This document shows, one piece after another, positions 52,593 through 62,500 of a stretch of 64,000 bases of DNA. Each line of letters begins with the position of its first letter. The stretch's first letter is position 1. Source of the DNA: Streptomyces sp. NRRL S-646. GTDB taxonomy: Bacteria > Actinomycetota > Actinomycetes > Streptomycetales > Streptomycetaceae. The notes beneath the pieces are model-generated. The model did not search any database, had not been told where the DNA came from, and saw only the letters and a list, made by a program, of their open reading frames with translations. The position numbers and the translations under genes are program-made. The DNA lies in the NCBI RefSeq assembly GCF_000720765.1, contig NZ_JODC01000011.1, positions 62,001-126,000 of the forward strand, given 5' to 3'.

Positions 52593-52880
52593 ACACCGGC
52601 ACCGCCGGCACGTATTCTCACCTCTCGGGTGCCTCGGGGCCCTCGGGCGCCAGATACCCAAGCCCGGGAGCCGCAACCCGCCGAAGCCGCACACGCCCCG
52701 GCCCCCCACCAGACCGCCGCCCGCAAGTACCGCTGTCCGACCACCACCGGAATGCGCACGGCCACCACGGACGTCAGCGCCGGGCTGCTGGTGGTGTTGC
52801 GGCCGGTGCTGGCCTGAACACCGGCACCGCCGGCACGTACTCTCACCTCTCGGGTGCCTCGGGGCCCTCGGGCGCCAGAT
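52547..52880. repeat. 109-bp direct repeat at the 3' end of the PycTM-like gene
   Basis: Positions 52547-52655 and 52772-52880 are identical except for one base, with a 225-base offset. Each copy holds the last coding part of the PycTM-like gene (SAGLLVVLRPVLA plus stop) and the DNA after it. In copy 2 the same stretch also encodes the C-terminus of the Crp gene on the other strand. A weaker, diverged match (RKYRC) extends the similarity upstream to about 52497 and 52732. It is a local duplication. Confidence 0.85.
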
Positions 52881-53559
52881 CCGCCAGTTTCCGGAGCCGG
52901 GGCAGGTCACGGATCACCGTGGAGCCGTATCCGGTCTCCAGCAGGCCCTCCTGGCGCAACTCGCGCAGGCCTTTGTGGATCGTCGTCTCGGCGGCCCCGG
53001 TGAGCGCGGCGAGCTCCGGCTGGGTGAGCCGGCAGCCGAGGACCGCGCCGCCCTCGACCGGGTGGCCGTAGGACGTGGCAAGCTCCACCAGCAGCCGGGC
53101 GAGCCGCACCTTGGCCGGATATCCGCGGAAGTCCAGGCGCCGGCGGTTGGCCCAGCGCAGCCGCTGGGCGATGATCCCGGTCAGGGTCAGGTGCACGTCC
53201 GGTCGGCGCGCCAGCAGCGAGTGCAGTTCGGCGGGTTTCCATATCCGTGCGGTCACCAGGCCGCACGACGTCACGGTGGCGGAGCGCGGCGCCCCGTCCA
53301 GCGCCGCCATCTCTCCGACGGTGTCGCCGCCCACCCGGACCGCGAGCAGGGACTCCTCACCGTTCTCCACCCGGGCGGTCACCTTGGCGAAGCCGGAGAG
53401 CAGCAACAGCACATGCCGGTCGGGCCCGCCCTCCCGCAACAGCACGTCACCCGCTTCGAACCGGGTCTCCACCCCCAGCGCGAGCAACTCCTGCCGGGCC
53501 TGCGGGGACACCGCCCCCAGCAGACCGCGCGCGGGCCACTTCACAGGGTCGTACGACAT
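52843..53559 (-). CDS. Crp/Fnr-family regulator with cyclic-nucleotide-binding domain
   Basis: Encodes 238 residues. The cNMP-binding domain (about 15-125) contains the phosphate-binding cassette GEMAALDGAPRSATV with the Glu and the Arg-Ser-Ala that contact cyclic nucleotides in CAP. The C-terminal winged helix is CRLTQPELAALTGAAETTIH followed by KGLREL. ATG 53559 has GGGAGAG upstream. It is convergent with the PycTM-like gene and its 3' end lies in the 109-bp repeat. A link to the neighbouring cyclase-like gene is plausible but unproven. Confidence 0.88.
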   Translation of the reverse strand: MSYDPVKWPARGLLGAVSPQARQELLALGVETRFEAGDVLLREGGPDRHVLLLLSGFAKVTARVENGEESLLAVRVGGDTVGEMAALDGAPRSATVTSCGLVTARIWKPAELHSLLARRPDVHLTLTGIIAQRLRWANRRRLDFRGYPAKVRLARLLVELATSYGHPVEGGAVLGCRLTQPELAALTGAAETTIHKGLRELRQEGLLETGYGSTVIRDLPRLRKLADLAPEGPEAPER

Positions 53560-53620
53560 GGGCGCTCTCCCCCGGACTTTTCGACGAACGCACCCTTCAA
53601 TGCTGCCCGTTGCCGAGGCC

Positions 53621-54829
53621 TCAGGGACGGGAAACCACCGTACGCCGTGCTGCCCGGCCACCGGCTGGGGACTCGGTGCGCCGTCCCGCCCACGCCAGCG
53701 TCGATGTCACGACAGCCGACGCGGCCGCCATCACCGTCATCGCCGTGGCGGGCGAGGTGAGTTGGGCCACCGAACCCGCCAGGGCCGCGGCCACGCCCTG
53801 CATGGTGAGCATTCCGGCCGAGTGCAACCCCAGGGCGTGGCCGCTCAGTTCGTCCGGGGTGAGGGCCATCAGGCGCTCCTGCTGGACGAGGCTCGCGCCG
53901 AAGCCGGCGGAGGCGATCACGGCGAGGACGGCCGACCAGGGCAGCGCGGGCTGCAGGGCGAAGAACAGGTACGGCGTGGCCAGCAGGAGGAGCAGCGGGG
54001 TGGCGAGCCGGGGGCGCAGCGCGGGCGGCACCAGACGGCCGACGGTGACGTCGCCCACGAACATACCCAGCGCCCCGCAGGCGAACAGCGCGCCGGCCGC
54101 GTGGGGGTCGTAGGAGACGTAGAGGGATTCGCAGCCGACGACCAGGCCGTTGGGGAGCCACAGGCCGAGGTAGGTGAGGCGGCGTGGGCGCGAGGACCAC
54201 AGGAGGGTGTTCGTGCGCCAGGTCGCCGCGGCGGACGGCCGGCCCGAGGAGCGCGGCGGGCGGGCGGTCAGGCCCAGCCGGGTGCCGAGGGCGGCGGTGG
54301 CGTAGAGCGCCGCCGAGATGAGCAGGCAGGCGTGCGGGGACAGGACCGTCAGCAGGGCGCCGCCGGTCGCGAACCCGGTGATCTGCATCAGGCCGGAGAG
54401 CATGTTGAACACCGAACGGCCCAGCAGATAGCCGTCCTTGGAGAGGATCTCGTTCAGCAGCCCCCAGCGCACTCCCCCGCCCAGCGAGGCGACCAGGCCC
54501 TGGACGAGGACGACGCCGAAGACGGCCGCGACCGGCAGCCCGGGCAGGGCGAGGACGGCCGTACCGGCCGCGAAGGCGAGACCGATGCCGGCCAGCGTCG
54601 ACCTCGGCGGCAGCCGGTCGGCGCCCGAGAGGAGGAACGTGGCGCCGAGCACCTGCGCCAGCTGAGGGCCGAACATGCTCACCGCCGACAGCAGCGGCGA
54701 GTCGGTCATCCGGTAGACCAGCGTGCCGAGTGCCAGGGCGCCGATCGTCTGGGCCGCGGTGTGGGCGGCGGAGGCGAGGAAGAACGGGGTGAACTCCGGG
54801 GTGCGGAACAGGTCTCGGTAGCTGCGCAT
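53621..54829 (-). CDS. MFS transporter
   Basis: Major facilitator of 402 residues with about twelve helices. The first is near SAAHTAAQTIGALALGTLV. The conserved loop after helix 2 is degenerate (LSGADRLPPR). It resembles drug-efflux-type MFS proteins. It is divergent from an ArsR-like regulator with a clear palindrome between, so the regulator likely represses it. Substrate unknown. Confidence 0.88.
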   Translation of the reverse strand: MRSYRDLFRTPEFTPFFLASAAHTAAQTIGALALGTLVYRMTDSPLLSAVSMFGPQLAQVLGATFLLSGADRLPPRSTLAGIGLAFAAGTAVLALPGLPVAAVFGVVLVQGLVASLGGGVRWGLLNEILSKDGYLLGRSVFNMLSGLMQITGFATGGALLTVLSPHACLLISAALYATAALGTRLGLTARPPRSSGRPSAAATWRTNTLLWSSRPRRLTYLGLWLPNGLVVGCESLYVSYDPHAAGALFACGALGMFVGDVTVGRLVPPALRPRLATPLLLLLATPYLFFALQPALPWSAVLAVIASAGFGASLVQQERLMALTPDELSGHALGLHSAGMLTMQGVAAALAGSVAQLTSPATAMTVMAAASAVVTSTLAWAGRRTESPAGGRAARRTVVSRP

Positions 54830-54868
54830 GCACGGAGTCTCGGGAGGGCCGGAGCCCGCGCGTTATTG

Positions 54869-54886
54869 TTTCGCGCCGACGCGAAA
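54869..54886. promoter_or_regulatory. Operator palindrome between MFS and ArsR-like genes
   Basis: TTTCGCG (54869-54875) and CGCGAAA (54880-54886) around CCGA. It lies in the 83-base divergent gap, 26 bases before the regulator start, and is the probable binding site for that regulator. Confidence 0.65.
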
Positions 54887-54912
54887 GGTCGTGGGAGGTC
54901 GGGGGTGGCTCC

Positions 54913-55908
54913 ATGGGCTGGTGGCAGATCAACGCGGACACCCTCGCGGGCAGCCGGTTCGTGCTGTCGCCGATGGCCGAAACCCTCGCCTCCCTGAAGC
55001 TGCTGCACGCGGGCGAGGCCGCGCACCCGGGCGAGCGGGCCTGGCTGGACCGGCATCTGCCCGGCTACCGGGAGCGGCTGGCCGCCGATCCCGTCACCGC
55101 GCAGCTGCTGCGCGCAGGGCTCGGGCGGGTGTGGACCGCCGACTTCCTCGCGCCCACCCCCGGCGACGCGGAGAGCTTCGAGGAGGGGGTCGCACGGGTG
55201 CGGGCCACCGCCGCCGACCGGGCCCGCGCCGACCTCGTCGTCTCCCTGGCCGGCGGCCCGCTGCCCGCCGCCCTGGACCGAGACGACCTGCCCGAGCGTG
55301 CGGCCGGCCTCTTCTGCTACGTCTGGAACGAGACCGTACGGCCGGACTGGGACCGGCGCCGGCGCATCCTCGAGGCCGATGTCGTCGCCCGCACCGCGCA
55401 GGTCAGCCAGGGCGGCTGGGCGACCGTGCTCGACGCGCTGCGGCCCGGTCGGACGCGCTGGCTCGGCGACAACCGGCTGCAGGTGAACCTGCACGAGTAC
55501 CCGCCGCGCGAGATCTCCGGCGCCGAACTCGTCTTCGTCCCGGTGACCCCGCAGCGCCAGGGCGGCTGGGTCTCCTGGGAGGACACCCGCCGGCGGTACG
55601 CCCTCGTCTACCCGTGCACCGGCGCCCTGGCCGGCGACCGACCGTCCGCCGTCCCCGCGAGCCTGGCCGCGCTCCTCGGAACCGCCCGCGCCGGAGTCCT
55701 CGTCCTTCTCGCCTCGCCCATGAGCACGAGCCAGCTCACGGCGGTGACCGGCCAGGGCCTCGGTTCGGTCGGCCGGCATCTGAAGGTGCTGCTGGACGCG
55801 GGGCTGGTGGAGCGGCGGCGGGCGGGCCGGTCGGTGCTGTACTCACGGACGGCGGCCGGCGGGGTTCTGGTGGAGGCCCAGAACCGGGACGACACGTACC
55901 GGAGTTAG
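54913..55908 (+). CDS. ArsR-like regulator with DUF5937-type N-terminal domain
   Basis: Encodes 331 residues. The N-terminus (ADTLAGSRFVLSPMAETLAS) and the long middle region match Streptomyces regulators annotated DUF5937. The C-terminal 80 residues are a winged helix of ArsR type: SPMSTSQLTAVTGQGLGSVG, then RHLKVLLDAGLVERRRAGRS and VLYSRT. No metal-binding Cys cluster is seen, so it probably senses a small molecule. It is divergent from the MFS exporter gene. Confidence 0.85.
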   Translation: MGWWQINADTLAGSRFVLSPMAETLASLKLLHAGEAAHPGERAWLDRHLPGYRERLAADPVTAQLLRAGLGRVWTADFLAPTPGDAESFEEGVARVRATAADRARADLVVSLAGGPLPAALDRDDLPERAAGLFCYVWNETVRPDWDRRRRILEADVVARTAQVSQGGWATVLDALRPGRTRWLGDNRLQVNLHEYPPREISGAELVFVPVTPQRQGGWVSWEDTRRRYALVYPCTGALAGDRPSAVPASLAALLGTARAGVLVLLASPMSTSQLTAVTGQGLGSVGRHLKVLLDAGLVERRRAGRSVLYSRTAAGGVLVEAQNRDDTYRS

Positions 55909-55917
55909 CATCCGCTT

Positions 55918-56427
55918 ATGACGACTGCAGACAGCAACGGCGCCGCCCCCCTCGACGTGGAGATCGGCGCCCTCAAGGGCGGATCCGCCGACCTCTCCCA
56001 GTACGAGGGCAAGGCCGTCCTCATTGTGAACGTGGCCTCCAAGTGCGGGCTGACCCCGCAGTACACCGGGCTTGAGCGCCTCCACGAGCGCTACGCCGAG
56101 CAGGGCTTCACCGTCCTCGGCGTGCCCTGCAACCAGTTCCTCGGGCAGGAGCCGGGCAGCGCCGAGGAGATCGCCGAGTTCTGCTCGGCGACGTACGGCG
56201 TGACCTTCCCGCTGACCGAGAAGGTCGAGGTGAACGGCGAGAACCGGCACCCCCTCTACGACCGTCTGACCGGCTTCGCCGACGCCGAGGGGCACAGCGG
56301 TGACATCCGCTGGAACTTCGAGAAGTTCCTGATCGGCAAGGACGGCAAGGTCGTCGCCCGCTTCTCCCCGCAGACCGAACCGGAGGCCGCGGAGGTCGTG
56401 GCGGCGGTGGAGAGCGCCCTCGCGTAG
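55918..56427 (+). CDS. Glutathione peroxidase-family (thiol) peroxidase
   Basis: Thioredoxin-fold peroxidase of 169 residues. The peroxidatic Cys is in NVASKCGLTPQYTGLE. The resolving-Cys region and conserved Gln are in VLGVPCNQFLGQEPG. The Trp-Asn pair is in RWNFEKFLIGKDG. With Cys instead of selenocysteine and a second Cys, such bacterial enzymes usually use thioredoxin or mycoredoxin. It starts 9 bases after the ArsR-like stop. Confidence 0.93.
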   Translation: MTTADSNGAAPLDVEIGALKGGSADLSQYEGKAVLIVNVASKCGLTPQYTGLERLHERYAEQGFTVLGVPCNQFLGQEPGSAEEIAEFCSATYGVTFPLTEKVEVNGENRHPLYDRLTGFADAEGHSGDIRWNFEKFLIGKDGKVVARFSPQTEPEAAEVVAAVESALA

Positions 56428-56438
56428 CCGGGCGTTGA

Positions 56439-56457
56439 CCTTGCCCCTGGGGCAAGG
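56439..56457 (+). promoter_or_regulatory. MerR-type operator palindrome
   Basis: Perfect 19-base palindrome CCTTGCCCCTGGGGCAAGG, overlapping a TTGACC -35 box at 56435-56440 and lying 38 bases before the GTG of the MerR/GyrI-like regulator. The position downstream of -35 is the normal MerR arrangement and indicates autoregulation. Confidence 0.75.
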
Positions 56458-56495
56458 ACGAGCGTTCCCGTCACCGGGCGGAAAGGACCCGTCCG

Positions 56496-57362
56496 GTGAC
56501 GGAGGATGCTCAGGTGGACGACGAACTGCTCACCATCGGTGCGTTCGCGACCCGGGCGCGCCTGTCGGCCAAGGCACTACGGCTCTACGACCGCCTCGGC
56601 CTGCTCGCACCCACGCACGTCGACGAGCTCAGCGGCTACCGCTACTACCGCGCCGACCAGGTGGAACGCGCCCGGCTGGTGGCATTGCTACGGCAGCTCG
56701 ACATGCCGCTCGCCCGGATCGCCGAGGTGGTGGAGGCGGACGGCACCGAGGCCGCCGACCGGCTCGCCGCCTACTGGGCGGACGTCGAGACTCGCATCGC
56801 AGGGCAGCGGACGCTCGCCGAGTACCTCCGTGGACGACTGTCGGGGAGGAGCTCCGAGATGTACGGGAAGTTCGTGGTCGAGACGGTGGACGTGCCCGAG
56901 CAGGTGGTGATCACCCAGTCACGGCACACGCTGCAGGACGAGTTGCCGGCGTGGATCGATGCGTCGCTGGACCGGCTGGTGCCGGTGGCCGACGAGTGCG
57001 GGGGTGTCGCGGCGGCGCCCTACGTCGTCTACCACTCCGAGGTGTCCATGGAGAGCGACGGCCCCGCCGAGACCTGTGTGCCGGTCGCGGACGAGGCCGC
57101 GGCACGGGAGTGGGCCGAGCGGCACGGGCGGAGCTGGGACACGAAGGTGCGGGTGGAGCCGGCGCAGCGGCTGGCGTACACCCGGATCACCAAGGCGCAG
57201 GTGGCTGCGCCGCAGATCGGGGCCGCCTTCGAGGCGGTGGAGCAGTGGATCGCTGGGCAGGGGCTTGAGCAGGCGGGGCCGTGCCGGGAGGTGTACTTCG
57301 CGGACTGGGCTGCGGCGGGGCCGGAGGATGCGGTGTGTGATGTGGCGTTTCCGGTGAGGTGA
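56496..57362 (+). CDS. MerR-family regulator with GyrI-like ligand domain (BmrR/TipA-like)
   Basis: Encodes 288 residues. The N-terminal winged helix reads LTIGAFATRARLSAKALRLY followed by DRLGLLAPTHVDELSGYRYY. A coiled coil links to a GyrI-like effector domain (about 125-288; FVVETVDVPEQVVITQSRHT, RLAYTRITKAQV, CREVYFADW). Such regulators sense hydrophobic cations or drugs. The start is GTG 56496, close after a perfect 19-base palindrome. No transporter gene is adjacent; the glutathione peroxidase lies upstream. Confidence 0.9.
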   Translation: MTEDAQVDDELLTIGAFATRARLSAKALRLYDRLGLLAPTHVDELSGYRYYRADQVERARLVALLRQLDMPLARIAEVVEADGTEAADRLAAYWADVETRIAGQRTLAEYLRGRLSGRSSEMYGKFVVETVDVPEQVVITQSRHTLQDELPAWIDASLDRLVPVADECGGVAAAPYVVYHSEVSMESDGPAETCVPVADEAAAREWAERHGRSWDTKVRVEPAQRLAYTRITKAQVAAPQIGAAFEAVEQWIAGQGLEQAGPCREVYFADWAAAGPEDAVCDVAFPVR

Positions 57363-57418
57363 GTGGCTTTGGGGCGGCGTCGGTTTTTTCGCCCCCGCCG
57401 CCCCTTCCCGTCCCATCC

Positions 57419-57437
57419 CTGGGGGCTGCGCCCCCAG
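57419..57437. terminator. Hairpin between convergent MerR and membrane-protein genes
   Basis: Stem CTGGGGGC (57419-57426) / GCCCCCAG (57430-57437) with a TGC loop. This stem-loop type is common between Streptomyces genes. It lies in the 122-base convergent gap. Confidence 0.6.
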
Positions 57438-57484
57438 ACCCCGGCTTTCGGCCTGAACGGCCTCGTCCTCAGACGCCGGACGGG

Positions 57485-59380
57485 CTATTTGAGCTCGTCC
57501 GGACAGGGGGTCCCGCGAGGCAACTGGTACGGCGCGCCCAGCCGGTACGTTCCCGCCTTCGGGGCCAGCAGGATGGTCCACTTGTCGCCCTTGTCGTCCT
57601 CCTGCGTCTGCATCAGGCAGCCGTTGACGTTGTCGAACGACTTGGGCGTGCCGTCCGCGCGGTGCTTGGAGGCGTATGTCTCCTGCGGGGGTTTGACGCC
57701 CTTGCCCTTGGTGTCGACCAGGCCGAGCCACGGGGAGTAGGGGACGCGGATCAGGACGCGGCCGGGCTTCTTGACCTCGATGGTCAGCTCGCCCTGGGCC
57801 GCGCGGTCGACGGTGGCGGGCGGGTCGGCGAGCGGGGTGGGGTCGGTGACGCGGAACAGCTGCCAGTTGGCGTCGCCCCAGATCTGCTTCAGATACGGCA
57901 TGCCCCGCTGCACGAGCTCCCGCTCGCGCTCCCCGCCGTCGCCGTCCGGCTCGCCCTTCGGCAGGACGACGAAGTGGACGGCCCAGCGCTGCAGCCACTC
58001 GTGGTAGTTCGCCGAATTGAGGGTGTCGTCGTAGAAGAGGGGGTTGCGCTCCATGTCGGCCTGGCGGTTCCAGCCGCGGGCCAGGTTGACGTACGGGGCG
58101 AGGGCGGAGGCCTCGCGGTGGGAGCGGGCGGGGACGACCTCGACGCGGCCCTTCTCGGCGCCGACGCCCTGGAGTTCGTTCACCAGGGGGGCGAGTTCGC
58201 GCGCCCAGGACGCGGCGGGCGACGTGTGGATGATGTCGTCGACCGACTTGAAGCCGATCCAGCCGGTGAACCCGAGGAACGCGAGCACGGTGACGTACCA
58301 CTGGCGTGAGCGCGGGACCGTGAACGGGAGCGCCGCGACCAGCGTCACACCGGCGAAGAGCATCGCCAGCCGGGTGATGTTGGAGCCGATCTGCGAGCTG
58401 ACCAGCCAGACCGCGAGGACTGAGAGGCCGTAGACCGCGGACGTCAACCGGACCGTCGTCCACTCCTTCGGGACGAGCACGAAGGAGAGGACCGCGTACA
58501 GGAACGGCAGGATCACCGACCAGAAGGTCATCGGCTGGGTCCCGGAGAAGGGGAACAGCCAGGCCGACACGGCCACCACCGCGGCCGGGGTGAGCCCCAG
58601 GGCCCAGGCGCCGGGACGGCGTTTCTGCAGGAACAGGGCGACGGCGACCAGCCCGACGAACAGGCCTGCGACCGGTGACGACATCGTCGCCAGCGCGGCC
58701 AGCGGGGCCGTGCACAGGGCCTTCGCCCAGCGCTTGTAGCGCCACTTGTACGGCCAGCAGAAGACGGTGGCGACCGCGCCCAGCGCGAACATCGTGCCCA
58801 GGCCGAAGGTCACCCGGCCCGAGACCGCGTTGCACAGGAACGCGAAAAGTCCCGCCAGCGACGCCCACAGCGGGTTCTTCACGCTCCGGCTGCGGATGAG
58901 GATCATCGTCAGCAGGCCGGCCGAGAAAGTCCCGGCGATCATCATCGTCGTACGGACGCCGAGCACCGACATCAGGTACGGCGAGACCACGCTGTACGAC
59001 ACCGGGTGCATACCGCCGTACCAGGCGAGGTTGTACGCCGAGTCCGGGTGCCGGCCGACGAACTCGGCCCATGCGTCCTGCGCCGCCAGATCGCCACCAC
59101 TGTTCGCGAAGGTGAAGAACCAGACGATGTGGAGTACGCCGGACAGGGCGGTGAGGGAGAGCACCGGATGGCGCAGCAGACGCTCGCGCAGGGCGAGGAA
59201 GGCGGCCGTCGCACGTGACGTGCTGTCGCTGTTCGCCCGCTCGCTCACCTGCGGACGATCAGTGTCACTTCCGTACATACCGGGCACACCGTCCGTGCGC
59301 GGTGCGGGCACGCGTATTCGCGGGCCGGTTCCCGGTCCCGGATCGGCGTCGTCGGCGCGTGTCGGCTCCGCAGTGGCCAC
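57485..59380 (-). CDS. Polytopic membrane protein (GT-C glycosyltransferase- or MFS-like)
   Basis: Encodes 631 residues. About ten to eleven membrane helices lie between residues 65 and 390 (ALSGVLHIVWFFTFANSG, MIAGTFSAGLLTMILI, LAALPFTVPRS). A C-terminal soluble domain of about 230 residues contains HREASALAPYVNLARGWNRQ. An early extracytoplasmic loop has DAWAEFVGRHPDSAYNLAWY, which recalls GT-C enzymes. GTG 59380 has GGGGAG nine bases upstream and is preferred to the longer frame. Its neighbour is a D,D-carboxypeptidase, so a cell-envelope role is plausible. Confidence 0.8.
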   Translation of the reverse strand: MATAEPTRADDADPGPGTGPRIRVPAPRTDGVPGMYGSDTDRPQVSERANSDSTSRATAAFLALRERLLRHPVLSLTALSGVLHIVWFFTFANSGGDLAAQDAWAEFVGRHPDSAYNLAWYGGMHPVSYSVVSPYLMSVLGVRTTMMIAGTFSAGLLTMILIRSRSVKNPLWASLAGLFAFLCNAVSGRVTFGLGTMFALGAVATVFCWPYKWRYKRWAKALCTAPLAALATMSSPVAGLFVGLVAVALFLQKRRPGAWALGLTPAAVVAVSAWLFPFSGTQPMTFWSVILPFLYAVLSFVLVPKEWTTVRLTSAVYGLSVLAVWLVSSQIGSNITRLAMLFAGVTLVAALPFTVPRSRQWYVTVLAFLGFTGWIGFKSVDDIIHTSPAASWARELAPLVNELQGVGAEKGRVEVVPARSHREASALAPYVNLARGWNRQADMERNPLFYDDTLNSANYHEWLQRWAVHFVVLPKGEPDGDGGERERELVQRGMPYLKQIWGDANWQLFRVTDPTPLADPPATVDRAAQGELTIEVKKPGRVLIRVPYSPWLGLVDTKGKGVKPPQETYASKHRADGTPKSFDNVNGCLMQTQEDDKGDKWTILLAPKAGTYRLGAPYQLPRGTPCPDELK

Positions 59381-59581
59381 CTGAAGGCACTCCCCGTGGT
59401 GTCCCGTCTTCTGTTCTGGGACGCGTCCCGTTGTCCGCTGGTTCGCGGCTGCGTCCCCGGGGATTTCCCGGTCGCGTCCCGTGAGCGGCGGCCTGCCCCG
59501 TTTCGTGACGCTAGCACGCACCCCGCCGGGGGGCTCCCTGGTGGGCCCGCCGACGGGGTGCGACGGCATCCGCGGCTGCTG

Positions 59582-62500
59582 TCAGCCGAGGCGCTTGAGC
59601 TTCGCCGTGAAGCCGGGTTCTGCGAGGTCCTTCTGCAGCGCGACCGGGACCTTGACCGCGCCGCTGGTGCCGTCGCCCACGGTGAGCGTGCCCACCTTGG
59701 TGCCGGCCTTCGCGGTGTGCGGGACGTCGTCGGCGTCGAAGGACAGCTTCACCTTCAGGCCCGCCCAGCCGACCGCGGCGACGTCCTTGGTGAGCACTAC
59801 CGGCGTGTGACCGCCGAGCTGGTCGTCCACGTACCCGACGACGTCGCCCTTCTTGAGTATCTTCGTCGAGGTCAGCGCGTCCCGGGCGGCGAGCATCGCG
59901 GTCTTGCTGACGTGGTTGACGGTGTCGATGATCGGCGCCGTTTGCTGGTCGAGGATCGCGCCGACGACGGTGACCGTCTCCCCGCCGACCTCCTTGGTGG
60001 CGGCGAACAGGAGATTGCCGCCGGCCTTGCTGGTCGTACCCGTCTTGATGCCGATGGCGCCGTCGAAGGGGACGAGCTTGTTGTAGTTGCCCCACTCCTT
60101 GCCGGAGGGGTCGACCCATTTGGGCAGCTTGGTGATGTCCATCAGGGCCGGGATCTTCACCAGCTCGTTGCCGAGCTTCACCTGGTCCTCGGCGGTGGAG
60201 ACGGTGGTCTCCTTGAGGCCGGAGGCGTCGGTGTAGGTGGTGTTCTTCATCCCGAGCTCCTTGGCCGTGTCGTTCATCTTCTTGATGAACGCGGCCTCGG
60301 ATCCCTCGTCCCAGCGGGCCAGCAGCCGTGCGATGTTGTTCGCGGACGGGATCATGACCGCCGACAGGGCCTGCTTCTCGGTGAGGACGTCACCCTTCTT
60401 GACGGTGTTGAGGGTGGACTCGTTGTGCTTGTCGTAGCCGCCCTCCTTCTCCGCCAGGGCGTCGACCGTGATCTTCTTGCCCTCCTCGCCGGGCTTCAGC
60501 GGGTGGTCCTTCAGGACGATGTACGCGGTCATCGCCTTGGCGACGGAGCCGATGGCGACGGGGGTCTGCTTGCCGAAGTTCCCCATCGTGCCGATGCCGT
60601 TGACGTCCATCCAGCCCTGGCCCTCGCTCGGCCAGGGAAGGCCGGCCTTGTTGCCGTCGAAGGTGTACGAGTCGTCGGCGGTGAGCGCGAGGGTGGGGGT
60701 GGGCAGGGGGCGCACGGCCTGCACGATCGCAAAGATGATCGCGAGGAGCAGCACCAGCGGGGTCCAGATCTTGACCCTGCGGATGAGCGTGCGGACCGGG
60801 GTCTGCGGCGGCGGAGGCGTGTTGGTCAGCTCGGCCAGCAGGTCCAGCGGCGGCTTCGGGGGCAGCGGCTGCTGGGCGGTGCGCTCGGGGCCGACCTGGG
60901 GGACGGGGGCAGTCGCGTCCGCGGGCTGGCGCGGCGTGCGCGGTTCGTCGAGGGGCTTGAGCGCTACGAATTTGCTGGTGCGCTCGGCTTCGGACGGCTC
61001 GGGGGTCTTGGGCGCCTTGGTGCCGCCGCCCAGCTTGAGCATGGTGGTGGGGTGGTCGAGCTGGGGCTTGGTGGGGCGCTTGAAGACGGCGGTGGGCTGG
61101 TCGACGGGCCGGTCCTCGGCCTCGGCCTCGCCTTCGGCCCCGGCGCTCCCACCCGCACCCCCCGTACCACTTTCGTCGTCACCTGCGGGTGCCCCCTCCG
61201 GGGCTCCCTCGCCGTCGGCGGCTGCGGGTCCGTCGTCGGCGACGGGTTCGCCGTCCGCTTCGGCTTCGCCGCCCGTTCCGGGCCCGTCGCCGGTGCCGGG
61301 GCCGTCGCCGGCTTCGGGCCCGTCGCCCGTCCCGGCGTCGGCGTCCGCTCGGGCATCAACATCCGTTTCGGAGTCGACGTCCGTTTCAGACTCGGCGTCC
61401 GTTTCGGAGCCGGCATCCGCGACGGAGTCAGCGCCCGCCTCGATCCCGGGGACAGCGTCCTCCGGGCCCTCTTCCGCTTCTGCCTCCGCCTCGTCGGAGT
61501 CGGCAGCAGCCCCGTCCTCGACATCGCTGTCGGCGTCGGGGCCTGCTTCCGCTTCCGGCTCCGCGGCAGCGTCCTCGTCGGCCTCAGCGGCCGTCTGAGC
61601 GTTCTCGGGCTCCTCGGGGTCCTTGGAGTCCCCGGAGCGGACCCACGCGGCCACAGCAGCCCGCAGCCGGGCGTCACCGGTCTCGTCGCCCTTGGTCGCG
61701 GCGGCGTCGGTGGCGACCGCGTCGTCGGCGGAATCCGCAGCATCGGCACCACCGGCCGCCGCGCCCTCGACGTCGGAGTCCTCCGCCTTCGCAGCCCCGG
61801 ACTCCTCACCCGCGGTCCTCTGGGCCCCGGGCCGCGCGGCCGCGGGCTCCTCAGCCGCAGCCGCCTCGCCCTTCGCCTCCGCAGTCCTCGGCTTCTCAGC
61901 CGCGGCCTCCTCGGCCCCGGGCTGCGCGGCGGCGGGCTCCTCAGCGGCCGCCTTTCCGGCCTCCGCCTTCACGGTTCCGGGCTCCCCGCCCTCGGGCTCC
62001 TCAGCCCCAGACTCCTCGACCTCGGCCCCCTCAGCGGCGGCCCCGGCCACAGGCTCGTCGGCTTCCGCCATCGCAGCCCCGGACTTCACAGCCGCAACCT
62101 CTTCGGCCCCAGACCGCTTGGACGCGAGCTCCTGAGCAGCGGCCCCGGCAACAGCCTCGCCCGCCTCGGCGGCCGCCGGCTCCTCAGCCGCGGGCTTCTC
62201 GGCCCCAGGCCCCTCAGCCGCAGCCGCAGCCCCGGCCCCGGGCGTGTCCGCCACAGCCTCCCCGGCCTCCGCCTCCGCAGCCCCGGACTTCACAGCCGCA
62301 GCCCCCTCGGCCCCAGACCGCTCGGCCTCGGGACCCTCGGCCACAGCCTCCCCGGCCTCGGCCTCCGCAGTCCCCGGCTCCTCGGCCGCCGTCCCCCCGG
62401 CCTCCTCGACCGCGGTCTTCAGATCCCGTACCGAGAACACCCGTGTTGCCGTGTCGACGCCTCCGCGTGACTCCGGCGTATCGGAGGATGTGGACGGTGA

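Noticed and set aside
50988..52910. 640-codon extension of the cyclase-like gene with a repetitive Arg/His peptide
   Set aside because: The N-terminal part is a translation through the antisense of the PycTM-like gene and the 109-bp repeat. ATG 51782 has a proper ribosome site.
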